Below, piece by piece: positions 17,269-26,071 of a stretch of DNA of 64,000 nt (positions are counted from its first letter, which is position 1; each line of letters begins with the position of its first letter). The notes under the pieces were generated by a model that had not been told where the DNA came from, ran no database searches, and saw nothing but the letters and a program-made list of their open reading frames with translations. Source of the stretch: Paucihalobacter sp036825875 (GTDB taxonomy: Bacteria > Bacteroidota > Bacteroidia > Flavobacteriales > Flavobacteriaceae); contig NZ_DAISXK010000004.1 in the NCBI RefSeq assembly GCF_036825875.1, positions 1-64,000 on the forward strand, in the 5' to 3' direction. The position numbers and the translations under genes were made by a program.

Positions 17269-18387
17269 ATGAAATTAAGTATTGCTGTTTTAGCTGGAGA
17301 TGGTATTGGGCCTGAGGTTACCAATCAAGCAATTAAAGTTTTAAAAGCTGTGGCACTTGAGTTTGACCACACGTTTTTATTTAATGAGGCTTCTGTTGGC
17401 GCTACAGCTATTGATTTGTTTAACAATCCATTACCAGACGAAACTCTAAAACTTTGCAAAGCAAGCGATGCTATTTTATTTGGTGCTATTGGCGATCCAA
17501 AATACGATAACGACCCGAGTGCCAAAGTTAGACCAGAACAAGGTTTGTTAAAATTGCGGAAAGAATTGGGTTTGTATGCCAATATTAGACCTGTAAAAGC
17601 ATACGAGACTTTGTTGAGTAAGTCACCATTGAAGAAACAAATCATTCAAGGTACCGATATTAGTATTTATCGAGAACTTACTGGTGGCATTTATTTTGGT
17701 GAGAAAAAATTAAGTGAGGATGGGAATACAGCCTCTGACTTATGTGAATATTCTAGATTTGAAATTGAGCGCATTGCCCATTTGGCATTTAAAGCAGCGC
17801 AAACCAGAAAGAAAAAAGTAACCTTAGTAGATAAAGCAAATGTGCTAGAAACTTCGCGTTTATGGCGTAAAGTGGTGACTGAGGTAGCTGAAAATTATAA
17901 GGATGTTAGTTTGGACTTTTTATTTGTGGACAATGCTGCAATGCAAATGATTTTAAATCCTAAGCAATTTGATGTGATTTTAACCGAAAACTTGTTTGGT
18001 GATGTTATTAGCGATGAAGCCAGTGTGATTGGTGGTTCTATTGGTTTGTTGGCATCGGCATCTATTGGCGATACATATGCCATGTTTGAACCCATACACG
18101 GCTCTTACCCTCAGGCAACAGGAAAAGGTATTGCCAACCCTATTGCGGCTATTTTATCGGCTGCCATGTTATTGGAACATTTTAAATTGTTTGAAGAAGC
18201 CGAATTGGTAAAAGAAGGTGTTGAAAAGTCCTTAAAATTACACATCACCACACCCGATTTAAACTCGAAGTTTGATACTATTACTACTACAAAGGTTGGG
18301 GATTTTATTGCAGATTTTATTAGTAATCCTAAAGATTCTAATCTGAATTTCACGAATATTCATTTAGGACAATCCACTATAATTTAA
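17269..18387 (+). CDS. leuB: 3-Isopropylmalate dehydrogenase
   Basis: This NAD-dependent decarboxylating dehydrogenase makes 2-oxoisocaproate, the last carbon-skeleton step of leucine. MKLSIAVLAGDGIGPEV is the canonical N-terminus. I place the start at the ATG at 17269 (372 residues), because the longer frame begins with TTG and adds only an unsupported lead. Other marks are LRKELGLYANIRPVK, ELTGGIYFG, VDKANVLETSRLWR and GSIGLLASASIG. It follows leuD after a 238-bp gap containing two structured repeats and ends before a strong terminator at 18424-18452. Confidence 0.96.
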   Translation: MKLSIAVLAGDGIGPEVTNQAIKVLKAVALEFDHTFLFNEASVGATAIDLFNNPLPDETLKLCKASDAILFGAIGDPKYDNDPSAKVRPEQGLLKLRKELGLYANIRPVKAYETLLSKSPLKKQIIQGTDISIYRELTGGIYFGEKKLSEDGNTASDLCEYSRFEIERIAHLAFKAAQTRKKKVTLVDKANVLETSRLWRKVVTEVAENYKDVSLDFLFVDNAAMQMILNPKQFDVILTENLFGDVISDEASVIGGSIGLLASASIGDTYAMFEPIHGSYPQATGKGIANPIAAILSAAMLLEHFKLFEEAELVKEGVEKSLKLHITTPDLNSKFDTITTTKVGDFIADFISNPKDSNLNFTNIHLGQSTII

Positions 18388-18423
18388 TCTTATTTGGGTA
18401 AGTCTATTAGTTATAGTGGCCAC

Positions 18424-18452
18424 AAAAAAGCATCTGTCTCAGGTGCTTTTTT
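18424..18452. terminator. Bidirectional terminator between leuB and argH
   Basis: A 13-bp stem with one G-T pair (AAAAAAGCATCTG / CAGGTGCTTTTTT) has a 3-nt loop. The A-rich and T-rich flanks make it functional on both strands. It ends the leuACDB message and could also stop the convergent arginine operon. Confidence 0.9.
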
Positions 18453-18835
18453 AGTGTATTTATTTTGAGGTAATTGGATTTATAACTAAGTTGTTTTAAC
18501 TTAGCCATTAAGCGAAACCTACGGCTTCAAGTTTTTGTAATTAATCCAACCCCATGAGAAAGGATTAGCTACGCTGAATCTTCGATTTGACAGTGTCGAA
18601 ACTGCGTTATCGCGCGAAAGCAGTGCGGAAAAACTGAGGTAATTCCTTATCTGGAATAGTTCTAAAAAAGCCAAGGTAGGGCTTATCTATGGCTTTGCTA
18701 TGGAGTAAGGTGGGAGCATCCATAGGGGAGCCATAAGATTTGGATGCTTTAAGTACTAGTTTCCGATAGTGTGGGAAAGGATTTGCTGAGTCTTTAATTT
18801 GACTTCGTCGAATCTTTGTTTTTGTGCGGTAGCAT
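18453..18835. repeat. Hairpin-rich, repeat-containing non-coding gap after leuB
   Basis: This 383-bp gap has no convincing gene. It contains two imperfect direct copies of an element of about 70 bp, at 18562-18634 and 18779-18846. Both begin GGATT-GCT and share ATTTGAC, GTCGAA and a final GCGGAAA-ACT. The second copy reaches into the last codons of argH. Between them are several inverted repeats, for example AGCATCCA (18716-18723) with TGGATGCT (18741-18748). It is probably a degenerate mobile or palindromic element. An 85-codon frame at 18607-18864 on the minus strand is low-complexity and not believed. Confidence 0.5.
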
Positions 18836-20110
18836 TTAGCGCGGAAACTTCTCCCGAATGTCATCCAAACACAAATTTCCTAAACTGCCAATATGAGTGT
18901 GTTGTTTTGATGCATTGGGTTTATAAGTGCCATCTTGTACTTGCTTACCTATTTTTTGGTAAGCTTCTCTAAAGGATAATCCTTCTAATACAAAATTATT
19001 GATACTATCTACCGTGAAAAGATGCTTGTATTTGTCATCGTTCAGGTCAATTTCTTTTACAATAATCTGCTGAATGGCGTAATTAAAAATATCGAGTAGG
19101 TCCTTCACCTCTTCTACTGCGGCGATACTGTTTTCTTTTAGCAACTGAAAATCTCGGTGATAACCACTTGGCAAATTGTTAGTAATTAAAACCATTTCGC
19201 TGTATAAAGCCTGAATTTTGTTGCATTTTCCTCTTATTAATTCAAAGACATCTGGATTTTTTTTGTGTGGCATGATGCTGCTTCCGGTGGTAAGTTGATC
19301 TGGAAATGAGATAAATCCGAAATTCTGACTGTTGTAAAGGCAAATATCCATTGCAAATCGCGCCATGGTATTGCACAAACTTCCAAGTGCCATCGCTAAA
19401 GTTCGCTCACTTTTCCCGCGACTCATTTGGGCTGCCACTACATTGAATTTTAAGGTTGAAAAGTTTAGCTCCTTGGTAGTGAATTCTCTATCTATCGAAA
19501 ATGAACTACCATAACCAGCTGCGGATCCTAACGGATTTTGATCTACCGTCTTGATGGCGGCATCTAACAAATAAACATCGTCAATTAAAACTTCTGCATA
19601 AGCCGAAAACCACAACCCGAACGAGGATGGCATGGCGACCTGCAAATGGGTGTAGCCAGGAAGCAAGGTATTTTGATGGGTATCGGCTAGCGATAACAAG
19701 GTATCAAAAAAGGTTTTTGCTTTGATTCTGATATCCTTTAAATGGTCTTTGTAAAACAAGTGCAAAGCCACCAAAACTTGGTCGTTTCTAGATCGTGCCG
19801 TGTGAATCTTTTTTCCAGTGTCGCCTAATGTTTTAATCAGTTCAAATTCAATTTTTGAATGTACATCTTCAAATTGGGGTTCGATAACAAACGAATCATC
19901 TTCAATCTGTTGAGAAATGTTGGTTAATTCTTGCTCAAGTTGAAACAATTCTTCCTTGGTTAACAAACCTATATGTGCGAGCATTTTTGCATGTGCTAAA
20001 GACGCTTGCACATCATACTTGGCAATGTGTAAATCAATCTCACGATCGTTTCCAACAGTAAATTGTTCTATTTTTTTGTCTATTGAAATGCCTTTATCCC
20101 AGAGTTTCAT
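18836..20110 (-). CDS. argH: Argininosuccinate lyase
   Basis: This 424-residue member of the fumarase/aspartase superfamily cleaves argininosuccinate to arginine and fumarate. The signature GSSIMPHKKNPDVFELIRGK carries the conserved catalytic Ser loop. Also seen are KIHTARSRNDQV and LLPGYTHLQVAMPSSFG with the catalytic Thr-His. It is somewhat shorter than E. coli ArgH (457) at the C-terminus. It is the last gene of the arginine operon, 138 bp after argE, with a covarying hairpin element in that gap. Its last codons lie in an intergenic repeat, so its C-terminus may have been reshaped by that element. Confidence 0.95.
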   Translation of the reverse strand: MKLWDKGISIDKKIEQFTVGNDREIDLHIAKYDVQASLAHAKMLAHIGLLTKEELFQLEQELTNISQQIEDDSFVIEPQFEDVHSKIEFELIKTLGDTGKKIHTARSRNDQVLVALHLFYKDHLKDIRIKAKTFFDTLLSLADTHQNTLLPGYTHLQVAMPSSFGLWFSAYAEVLIDDVYLLDAAIKTVDQNPLGSAAGYGSSFSIDREFTTKELNFSTLKFNVVAAQMSRGKSERTLAMALGSLCNTMARFAMDICLYNSQNFGFISFPDQLTTGSSIMPHKKNPDVFELIRGKCNKIQALYSEMVLITNNLPSGYHRDFQLLKENSIAAVEEVKDLLDIFNYAIQQIIVKEIDLNDDKYKHLFTVDSINNFVLEGLSFREAYQKIGKQVQDGTYKPNASKQHTHIGSLGNLCLDDIREKFPR

Positions 20111-20142
20111 CTTTAAGTTTTTATTTGTTTATAATTGATCAG

Positions 20143-20198
20143 ATGCAATGCCACGCTCCTCTTGCACTATTATCAAACTTTATTAAGTGGCATTTCAT
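20143..20198 (-). repeat. Covarying hairpin element upstream of argH
   Basis: On the minus strand the arms ATGAAATGCCAC (20198-20187) and GTGGCATTGCAT (20154-20143) pair over 12 positions with one mismatch at pair 4. That is the same position that mismatches in the proC copy. CTGATCA follows, as CTGACCA does in the proC element. The argH start is 32 nt downstream. Confidence 0.65.
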
Positions 20199-20249
20199 AT
20201 TCATTTCTACGAAAGCAGAAATCTCAGCCCCCATTTTTTAGTTAATTAT

Positions 20250-21311
20250 TTACAACACCTTTTCTAACAATTCAATATAAATTTGAATGCCTTCTTCAAT
20301 TTCATTAATATATATAAATTCATCTGCGGTATGCGACCGCGTGCTATCACCAGGACCGAGTTTTAAAGACGGACAAGTGAGCACTGCTTGATCGGATAAG
20401 GTTGGTGAACCGTAAGTGGTTCTGCCTATGGCGATGCCCGCTTTTACCAATTCGTGATTTAGCGGTATTGACGATGAATTTAATCTCAGACTTCGCGCAT
20501 GAATGCTTGTGCAAGGCGCATTCTTTTTCAAAATAGCTTCAATTTCAGAATTCGTGTATTTGTCATTTACTCTCACATCAATCACCAAATCTACTTCGGC
20601 TGGTATGGCGTTATGCTGTTTACCGGCATTTATTTGAGTTACTGTCATTTTTACTTCGCCCAAAACTTGTGACTTTCGTTCAAATTTATAATTTTGAAAC
20701 CATTGTAATACAGCTACGGTATTATAAATCGCATTATCGTTATTTGGATGCGCCGCATGGCTTGGAGTACCTTTTACCTTGGCATCAAAAACCACTAAGC
20801 CTTTTTCCGCCACAGCTAACTGCATTAAAGTGGGTTCACCTATTATGGCCACATCAATTTTTGGTACAATATCAAGCATACTGTTTAGACCATTGTGTCC
20901 GCTACTTTCTTCCTCAGCAGAAGCCACTAAAACCAGATTATATTTCAAGTTTTTTCTAGAGTAAAAATACGCAAAGGTGGCCATTAACGATACCAAGCAA
21001 CCACCAGCGTCATTACTTCCTAATCCGAATAATTTACCATCCTCAATAATGGCCTTAAATGGATCTTTGGTATAGCCATTATTTGGTTTTACGGTGTCGT
21101 GATGCGAGTTTAACAGCAAGCTTGGCTTGGCTTCATCGAAAAATTTATTAGTGGCCCAAACATTGTTTTTCTGACGTTTAAACGGAATATCCTGAAGCCG
21201 AAACCACGCTTCGATATGAATTGCGGTTTGCTCCTCTTCCGATGAAAATGACGGTGTTTCTATCAATTGCTTTAGCAAGTCAATTGCTTGCGTTGTGAGT
21301 CGTTCTATCAT
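20250..21311 (-). CDS. argE: M20-family deacylase of the arginine pathway (N-acylcitrulline/ornithine deacylase)
   Basis: This 353-residue zinc amidohydrolase of the ArgE/DapE group shows metal-site motifs LLNSHHDTVKP, LGSNDAGGCLVSL (bridging Asp), ASAEEESSGHNG (catalytic and metal Glu) and IIGEPT. The dimerisation domain His is in GTPSHAAHP. Because the neighbouring transcarbamylase is of the acyl-ornithine type, the natural substrate is probably an N-acylcitrulline rather than N-acetylornithine; this is inference from context. It overlaps argB by 4 bp. Confidence 0.88.
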   Translation of the reverse strand: MIERLTTQAIDLLKQLIETPSFSSEEEQTAIHIEAWFRLQDIPFKRQKNNVWATNKFFDEAKPSLLLNSHHDTVKPNNGYTKDPFKAIIEDGKLFGLGSNDAGGCLVSLMATFAYFYSRKNLKYNLVLVASAEEESSGHNGLNSMLDIVPKIDVAIIGEPTLMQLAVAEKGLVVFDAKVKGTPSHAAHPNNDNAIYNTVAVLQWFQNYKFERKSQVLGEVKMTVTQINAGKQHNAIPAEVDLVIDVRVNDKYTNSEIEAILKKNAPCTSIHARSLRLNSSSIPLNHELVKAGIAIGRTTYGSPTLSDQAVLTCPSLKLGPGDSTRSHTADEFIYINEIEEGIQIYIELLEKVL

Positions 21312-22084
21312 TTTGTAATACTTGTAAAATTTGCGTCGGGGCGAAATAACATTTCAGGTTTACCAATGCAGACTTTGTTTACATTTTGTTGAATGGCGTG
21401 CATACAATTTTTAATTTTTGGCAACATGCCATCAGCGATAACTTTATCCTGAATTAATTGCTGAACGTTCGTAGCGTTGATGTTTTTTATAACTGAAAGT
21501 TTGTCATTTATATCTTTTAACACTCCATTTTTCTCAAAACAGTAGTACAATTCGGTTTGGTAGATTTTAGCGAAAGCTATGGCCAGTTCCGAAGCAATGG
21601 TGTCGGCATTCGTGTTTAATAATTGTCCTTTTTCATTATGGGTAATGGCACAAAACACTGGCGTTATAGTGTTACTTATTAGCAATTCTAAAACTGCCGT
21701 ATTCACCTTTACTATATCGCCCACAAAACCGAAATTTGTAGGTTCTATTGGTCTTTTTTCAGAAATAATGGTATTGCCATCCGCACCTGAAAATCCGATA
21801 GCATTGCATTGATTTGCCTGAAGTTGCGCTACTATTGTTTTATTGATTTTACCGGCATACACCATAACTGCTATATCTAAAGTATCGCTGTCTGTAACAC
21901 GTCTTCCATCTATCATTTGCACTTTAACACCCATTTTTTGAGCTAGGTTGGTTGCCAGTTTTCCACCACCATGCACCAATAGTTTTGGACCTTGAAGTTT
22001 TGAAAATTGCTTTAAAAAACTATACAATGCTTGATCGTCATCAATGATGTTTCCACCTATTTTTACGATTTTCAATACTTGCAT
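21308..22084 (-). CDS. argB: N-acylglutamate kinase
   Basis: This 258-residue amino-acid kinase phosphorylates N-acetyl- or N-succinylglutamate. It shows VKIGGNIIDD at the N-terminus (the usual KLGG-like lysine), LLVHGGGKLATNLA, GRRVTDSDTLDI and NTNADTIASELAIA. It lacks the N-terminal helix linked to arginine-inhibited hexameric NAGK. It lies 1 bp after argF' and overlaps argE, so it is tightly coupled in the operon. Confidence 0.93.
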   Translation of the reverse strand: MQVLKIVKIGGNIIDDDQALYSFLKQFSKLQGPKLLVHGGGKLATNLAQKMGVKVQMIDGRRVTDSDTLDIAVMVYAGKINKTIVAQLQANQCNAIGFSGADGNTIISEKRPIEPTNFGFVGDIVKVNTAVLELLISNTITPVFCAITHNEKGQLLNTNADTIASELAIAFAKIYQTELYYCFEKNGVLKDINDKLSVIKNINATNVQQLIQDKVIADGMLPKIKNCMHAIQQNVNKVCIGKPEMLFRPDANFTSITK

Positions 22085-22085
22085 A

Positions 22086-23021
22086 TTACTGACGCTCTAA
22101 GATTTTCTTTAATACAATTTGTGCTGCATAGGTTCTATTGTTGGCTTGTGACATTACCACCGAATTATCACCATCTAAAACGGCATCTTCAACCACTACA
22201 TTACGCCTTACCGGTAAACAATGCATGAATTTTGATGCGCCTAATTTGGTTTGCGTCATCATCCATTTCGGATCTTGATTTAAAATTTTGCCGTAGTCAT
22301 TATAATTGCTCCAGTTTTTCACATAAACAAAATCGGCATCTTTTAAAGCATCGGTTTGGTTATAATTTATTGGGGTGTTTTTAGTGATTTCTGGATTTAA
22401 TTCATAGCCTTTTGGATGTGTGATACAGAAATCAACTTCCATAAATTGCATCATTTCTACAAAAGAATTGGCTACCGCCTGAGGCAAAGCTTTGGGATGT
22501 GGTGCCCAGGACAACACAACTTTCGGTTTTGGCTTGTTACTTAATTCTGTGATGGTGATTGCATCGGCCAAAGCTTGTAATGGATGTGCCGTGGCGCTTT
22601 CCATGTTAATAATGGGCACTGTGGCGTATTTCAGAAAACTGTTCAAGACAAATTCTGATTCGTCTTTTTGCTTATCTGTTAAACTCGGAAACGCACGTAC
22701 CGCAATGATATCGGCATATTGCGAAATGACACGTGCTGCCTCTTTAATATGTTCGGAAGTGTTTGCATTCATGATCACGCCATCTTCAAATTCTAATTGC
22801 CAAGCATCATTCACATTTAACACCATGACTTCCATACCTAGATTTTTCGCAGCCTTTTCGGTACTTAATCGTGTGCGTAAACTGGCATTGAAAAATAACA
22901 TGACCAGCGTTTTGTGTTTTCCTAAAGTTGAATATTCAAAAGGATTCATTTTTAATAAAATAGCTTCCTTAATGGTTTCTGCTAGGTTTGAAATGTCTTT
23001 TATCTTGGTATAGTGATTCAT
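22086..23021 (-). CDS. argF': N-acylornithine transcarbamylase (N-succinyl/N-acetylornithine type)
   Basis: This 311-residue carbamoyltransferase differs from ordinary ArgF. The carbamoyl-phosphate motif reads FFNASLRTRLSTEKA instead of STRTR, HPLQALADA replaces HPTQ, and the C-terminal HCLPVRRN is retained. These are marks of the Bacteroidota/Xanthomonas acyl-ornithine enzymes. The residue that selects the acyl group lies in IMNANTSEHI and is Ser89. It is Pro (P90) in the succinyl enzyme of Bacteroides fragilis and Glu (E92) in the acetyl enzyme of Xanthomonas. From recalled mutagenesis, small residues here favour succinylornithine, so a succinyl preference is inferred. It lies between argD and argB. 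Confidence 0.93.
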   Translation of the reverse strand: MNHYTKIKDISNLAETIKEAILLKMNPFEYSTLGKHKTLVMLFFNASLRTRLSTEKAAKNLGMEVMVLNVNDAWQLEFEDGVIMNANTSEHIKEAARVISQYADIIAVRAFPSLTDKQKDESEFVLNSFLKYATVPIINMESATAHPLQALADAITITELSNKPKPKVVLSWAPHPKALPQAVANSFVEMMQFMEVDFCITHPKGYELNPEITKNTPINYNQTDALKDADFVYVKNWSNYNDYGKILNQDPKWMMTQTKLGASKFMHCLPVRRNVVVEDAVLDGDNSVVMSQANNRTYAAQIVLKKILERQ

Positions 23022-23048
23022 ACTTTTAATGATATACGGCTATGTTGT

Positions 23049-24185
23049 TTATTGTAACTTATTCAGTTCTATAGTTAAACCTTCAAAAAAGATATCGATG
23101 TGTTTTTTTTGAATGGTTAAGGGTGGTAAAATTCTAATTAAATTAGGATTTTTTGCGCTTCCGGTAAATATGTGTTGATTGTATAATAGGTTTTTTCTTA
23201 AGATTGCCACCGGAAAATCAAACTCCAAACCTAGCATCAATCCGCGACCTTTGATGGCTTTCAATTTTGAAACCTTTTGTGCCTTTTCAATAAAGTAACT
23301 TGACATTTCAATGGCATTTTGCATTAGGTTTTCTTCTTTTAAAACTTCTAACACTGTAAGTGCCGCTGCACATGCCAAATGATTGCCACCAAAGGTTGTT
23401 CCTAACAAACCATAACTTGCTTTTATGTTCGGATGAATTAAAATTCCACCAACAGGAAATCCATTGCCCATACCTTTCGCAATTGAAATAATGTCGGGTT
23501 TTAAATCATGTTTTTCAAACGCGAAAAAATCGCCTGTCCTTCCAAAACCAGACTGCACCTCATCAGCAATAAAAATGGTATTGTGTGCTTTACACAACAT
23601 TTCAAGTCCTTTGTAAAAAGCCGAACTACTCTGATCCAAACCTCCAACGCCTTGGATACATTCGATAATCACAGCACAGGTTTCATTCTTTTTAAGAATG
23701 ATTTCAACAGCCTCTAAGTTGCCTAATTCTACAAAATCGACTGCCTGTTGTGCGTTTAATGGCGCTACAATTTTCGGGTCGTGTGTAGCAGCTACTGCCG
23801 CAGAAGTACGACCGTGAAACGAATTATGAAAGGCTAAAATTCTATGTTTTTGGTTGTGAAATGAAGCAAGTTTTAAAGCATTTTCATTTGCTTCAGCGCC
23901 AGAGCTACATAAAAATAACTGGTAGTTTTTGGAAGCTGAAAGCTTGCTGAGTTGATCAGCCAATTCTGATTGTAAAGGATTTTGAATGGCATTGCTATAA
24001 AAGCCGAGTTTCGCAACTTGATTGCTAATGGCCGCCACATATTTTGGATGCGAATGCCCAACGGAAATCACCGCATGTCCGCCGTACAAATCTAAATATG
24101 CTGTTTCATTTTCATCGTAAACATATACATCCTTTGCATGAACAGGCTTAATATCAAACAACGGATACACATCAAATAAGCTCAT
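23049..24185 (-). CDS. argD: Acylornithine aminotransferase
   Basis: This 378-residue class III aminotransferase has its PLP lysine at K237 in ISIAKGMGNGFPVGG. Other motifs are LYGGHAVISVGHSHPKYV, SSGAEANENALKLA, HNSFHGRTSAAV and FIADEVQSGFGRTG. It transaminates N-acylglutamate semialdehyde to N-acylornithine. It overlaps proC by 4 bp and is 27 bp before argF'. Confidence 0.93.
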   Translation of the reverse strand: MSLFDVYPLFDIKPVHAKDVYVYDENETAYLDLYGGHAVISVGHSHPKYVAAISNQVAKLGFYSNAIQNPLQSELADQLSKLSASKNYQLFLCSSGAEANENALKLASFHNQKHRILAFHNSFHGRTSAAVAATHDPKIVAPLNAQQAVDFVELGNLEAVEIILKKNETCAVIIECIQGVGGLDQSSSAFYKGLEMLCKAHNTIFIADEVQSGFGRTGDFFAFEKHDLKPDIISIAKGMGNGFPVGGILIHPNIKASYGLLGTTFGGNHLACAAALTVLEVLKEENLMQNAIEMSSYFIEKAQKVSKLKAIKGRGLMLGLEFDFPVAILRKNLLYNQHIFTGSAKNPNLIRILPPLTIQKKHIDIFFEGLTIELNKLQ

Positions 24186-24982
24186 ATTTGTTCCTTTTTT
24201 ATATTGCTAATTTTATTAAACGACGCCACCATGCCTTGAATAAGCGATGAACTTAGACCTTTGTGCTCCATTTCGTTTAGACCTTCAATGGTACAACCTT
24301 TTGGCGTGGTAACGGCGTCTATTTCTTCTTCCGGATGTTTACCATTGGTAATCAGTAAACTCGCGGCCCCTTGACACGTGTGCATGGCCAATTCTTGGGC
24401 ATCATTAGCATCAAAACCCAACTGAATAGCCGCTTGCGTAGTTGCTCGGATGAGTCGCATCCAAAACGCAATACCACTAGCACAAACAACAGTAGCTGCC
24501 TGCATTTGTGTTTCTGGAATTATCATGGAATGACCCAACCTGTTAAAAATAGCTTGGGCAATTTTTATGCGTTTTTCACCTTTGGTATTGCTACACAAAC
24601 AAGTCATAGATTTCCCAACCGCAATTGCCGTATTGGGCATTGCACGAATGATAAACTGATCAACCCCAATTATGGATTCAATTTTTTGAATCACAAAACC
24701 AGTAACCGTAGAAATTATTACATGATTTTCGTTTAAAAAGGGTGAAATTTCTTTTAAAATAGTCTCTAAATGGGCAGGTTGAACGGCAAGAATCAAGATA
24801 TCCGAATGTTTTACAGCTTCAATATTATTTGAAGTAAGGGTGACATTTTTATAACCTTCAAATTCTTGTATGGCGTTTAAATTCCGTTTGGTTAAATGCA
24901 AAGCGGTAATCGCATTATTGGTTATCAAACCTTTAGCAATGGATTTCCCAAGATTTCCAGTTCCTATAATGGCTATTTTCAT
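24182..24982 (-). CDS. proC: Pyrroline-5-carboxylate reductase
   Basis: This 266-residue NAD(P)H-dependent reductase makes proline. Its Rossmann N-terminus is MKIAIIGTGNLGKSIAKGL. FIIRAMPNTAIAVGKSMTCL and the C-terminal TPKGCTIEGLNEMEHKGL (P5CR signature) are present. Its place inside the arginine operon links proline and arginine synthesis, both from glutamate. It is preceded by a 111-bp gap containing one of the three covarying hairpin elements. Confidence 0.95.
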   Translation of the reverse strand: MKIAIIGTGNLGKSIAKGLITNNAITALHLTKRNLNAIQEFEGYKNVTLTSNNIEAVKHSDILILAVQPAHLETILKEISPFLNENHVIISTVTGFVIQKIESIIGVDQFIIRAMPNTAIAVGKSMTCLCSNTKGEKRIKIAQAIFNRLGHSMIIPETQMQAATVVCASGIAFWMRLIRATTQAAIQLGFDANDAQELAMHTCQGAASLLITNGKHPEEEIDAVTTPKGCTIEGLNEMEHKGLSSSLIQGMVASFNKISNIKKEQI

Positions 24983-25013
24983 CTGTTAATATTTACTGTT
25001 TTTAAGTGGTCAG

Positions 25014-25072
25014 ATGGAACGCCCTAATATAATCATACTCCTGTGTGTCAATATTTTTCATGGGCGTTTCAT
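25014..25072 (-). repeat. Covarying hairpin element upstream of proC
   Basis: On the minus strand ATGAAACGCCC (25072-25062) pairs with GGGCGTTCCAT (25024-25014) over 11 positions with one mismatch. CTGACCA follows, and proC starts 31 nt downstream. Compared with the leuB copy, an A-T pair has become G-C while the stem is kept, and much of the loop is conserved. Confidence 0.7.
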
Positions 25073-25093
25073 TTTGTTAGTTTATTCATCAAA

Positions 25094-26071
25094 TTAAAAA
25101 TAATTGGCCTTGAGTTTTAATCCTGTACTTTCTTCAAAGCCAAACATTAAGTTCATATTTTGAATAGCTTGCCCAGAAGCACCTTTAAGCAAATTATCAA
25201 TAATGCTCGTTATCAGTATTTTATCTTTATATTTTTGTACATGCAGTAAGCATTTGTTGGTATTCACTACCTGTTTTAAATGAATTTCTTCGTCGGAAAC
25301 AATGGTAAATATGGCATCTTTATAGAAATCCTTAAATAGCGTGGTTGCACTTTCGGCAGGACCTTCATACTTGGTATAAAGCGACGCAAAAATGCCTCTG
25401 GAAAAATTGCCTCTATTCGGAATAAAACTGATTTCGGGAAAAAAATTACTGTTTAATTGATTGACTGTTTGCTGAATTTCATCCAGATGCTGATGGTTAA
25501 ATACTTTATACGAAGAATAATTATTATCTCTCCATGTAAAATGTGTAGTTTCAGACAGCGCAGTTCCGGCTCCTGTTGCACCTGTCACGGCATTTATATG
25601 AATCTCATCTTTTAATAATTGAGCTACCGCTATAGGCAACAATGCCAATTGAATTGCTGTCGCAAAGCATCCTGGATTGGCAATGTAATCGGCATTTTTT
25701 ATTACTGATTTTTGCAATTCTGGCAAACCATAAACAAATCTTTTTCTTTTAAAATTTTGGTCCTTTTCCAACCTGAAATCATTACTTAAATCGATAATTT
25801 TTGTCTGACTTGAAAATTGGTGTGCTTCTAAAAAAGCTTTTGAATTTCCGTGACCTAAACATAAAAACAAGACATCAACCTCAGGGTTAACGACACTTGA
25901 AAATTTGAGTGCTGAATCCCCTACCAAATCTTGATGAATGTCACTTATTTTATTACCTGCGTTGGATGTGCTATAAATAAAATTAAGATTTACCTCAGGG
26001 TGATTGAGCAACAGTCGAATCAATTCACCTGCTGTGTAACCTGCACCACCAATGATTCCTGCTTGTATCAT
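25094..26071 (-). CDS. argC: N-acyl-gamma-glutamyl-phosphate reductase
   Basis: This 325-residue NADPH-dependent reductase makes the semialdehyde. The Rossmann motif GGAGYTAGELIRLL is at 8-21 and the catalytic Cys is C135 in YIANPGCFATA. TGATGAGTA and SFIPNRGNFSRGI lie in the second half; the latter is the ArgC substrate loop, where most homologues have HxxP. It overlaps argG by 4 bp. Confidence 0.94.
   Translation of the reverse strand: MIQAGIIGGAGYTAGELIRLLLNHPEVNLNFIYSTSNAGNKISDIHQDLVGDSALKFSSVVNPEVDVLFLCLGHGNSKAFLEAHQFSSQTKIIDLSNDFRLEKDQNFKRKRFVYGLPELQKSVIKNADYIANPGCFATAIQLALLPIAVAQLLKDEIHINAVTGATGAGTALSETTHFTWRDNNYSSYKVFNHQHLDEIQQTVNQLNSNFFPEISFIPNRGNFSRGIFASLYTKYEGPAESATTLFKDFYKDAIFTIVSDEEIHLKQVVNTNKCLLHVQKYKDKILITSIIDNLLKGASGQAIQNMNLMFGFEESTGLKLKANYF

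Noticed and set aside
18607..18864. An 85-codon frame on the minus strand after leuB
   Set aside because: It lies in hairpin-rich repeats, has biased composition, and overlaps the end of argH in another frame.
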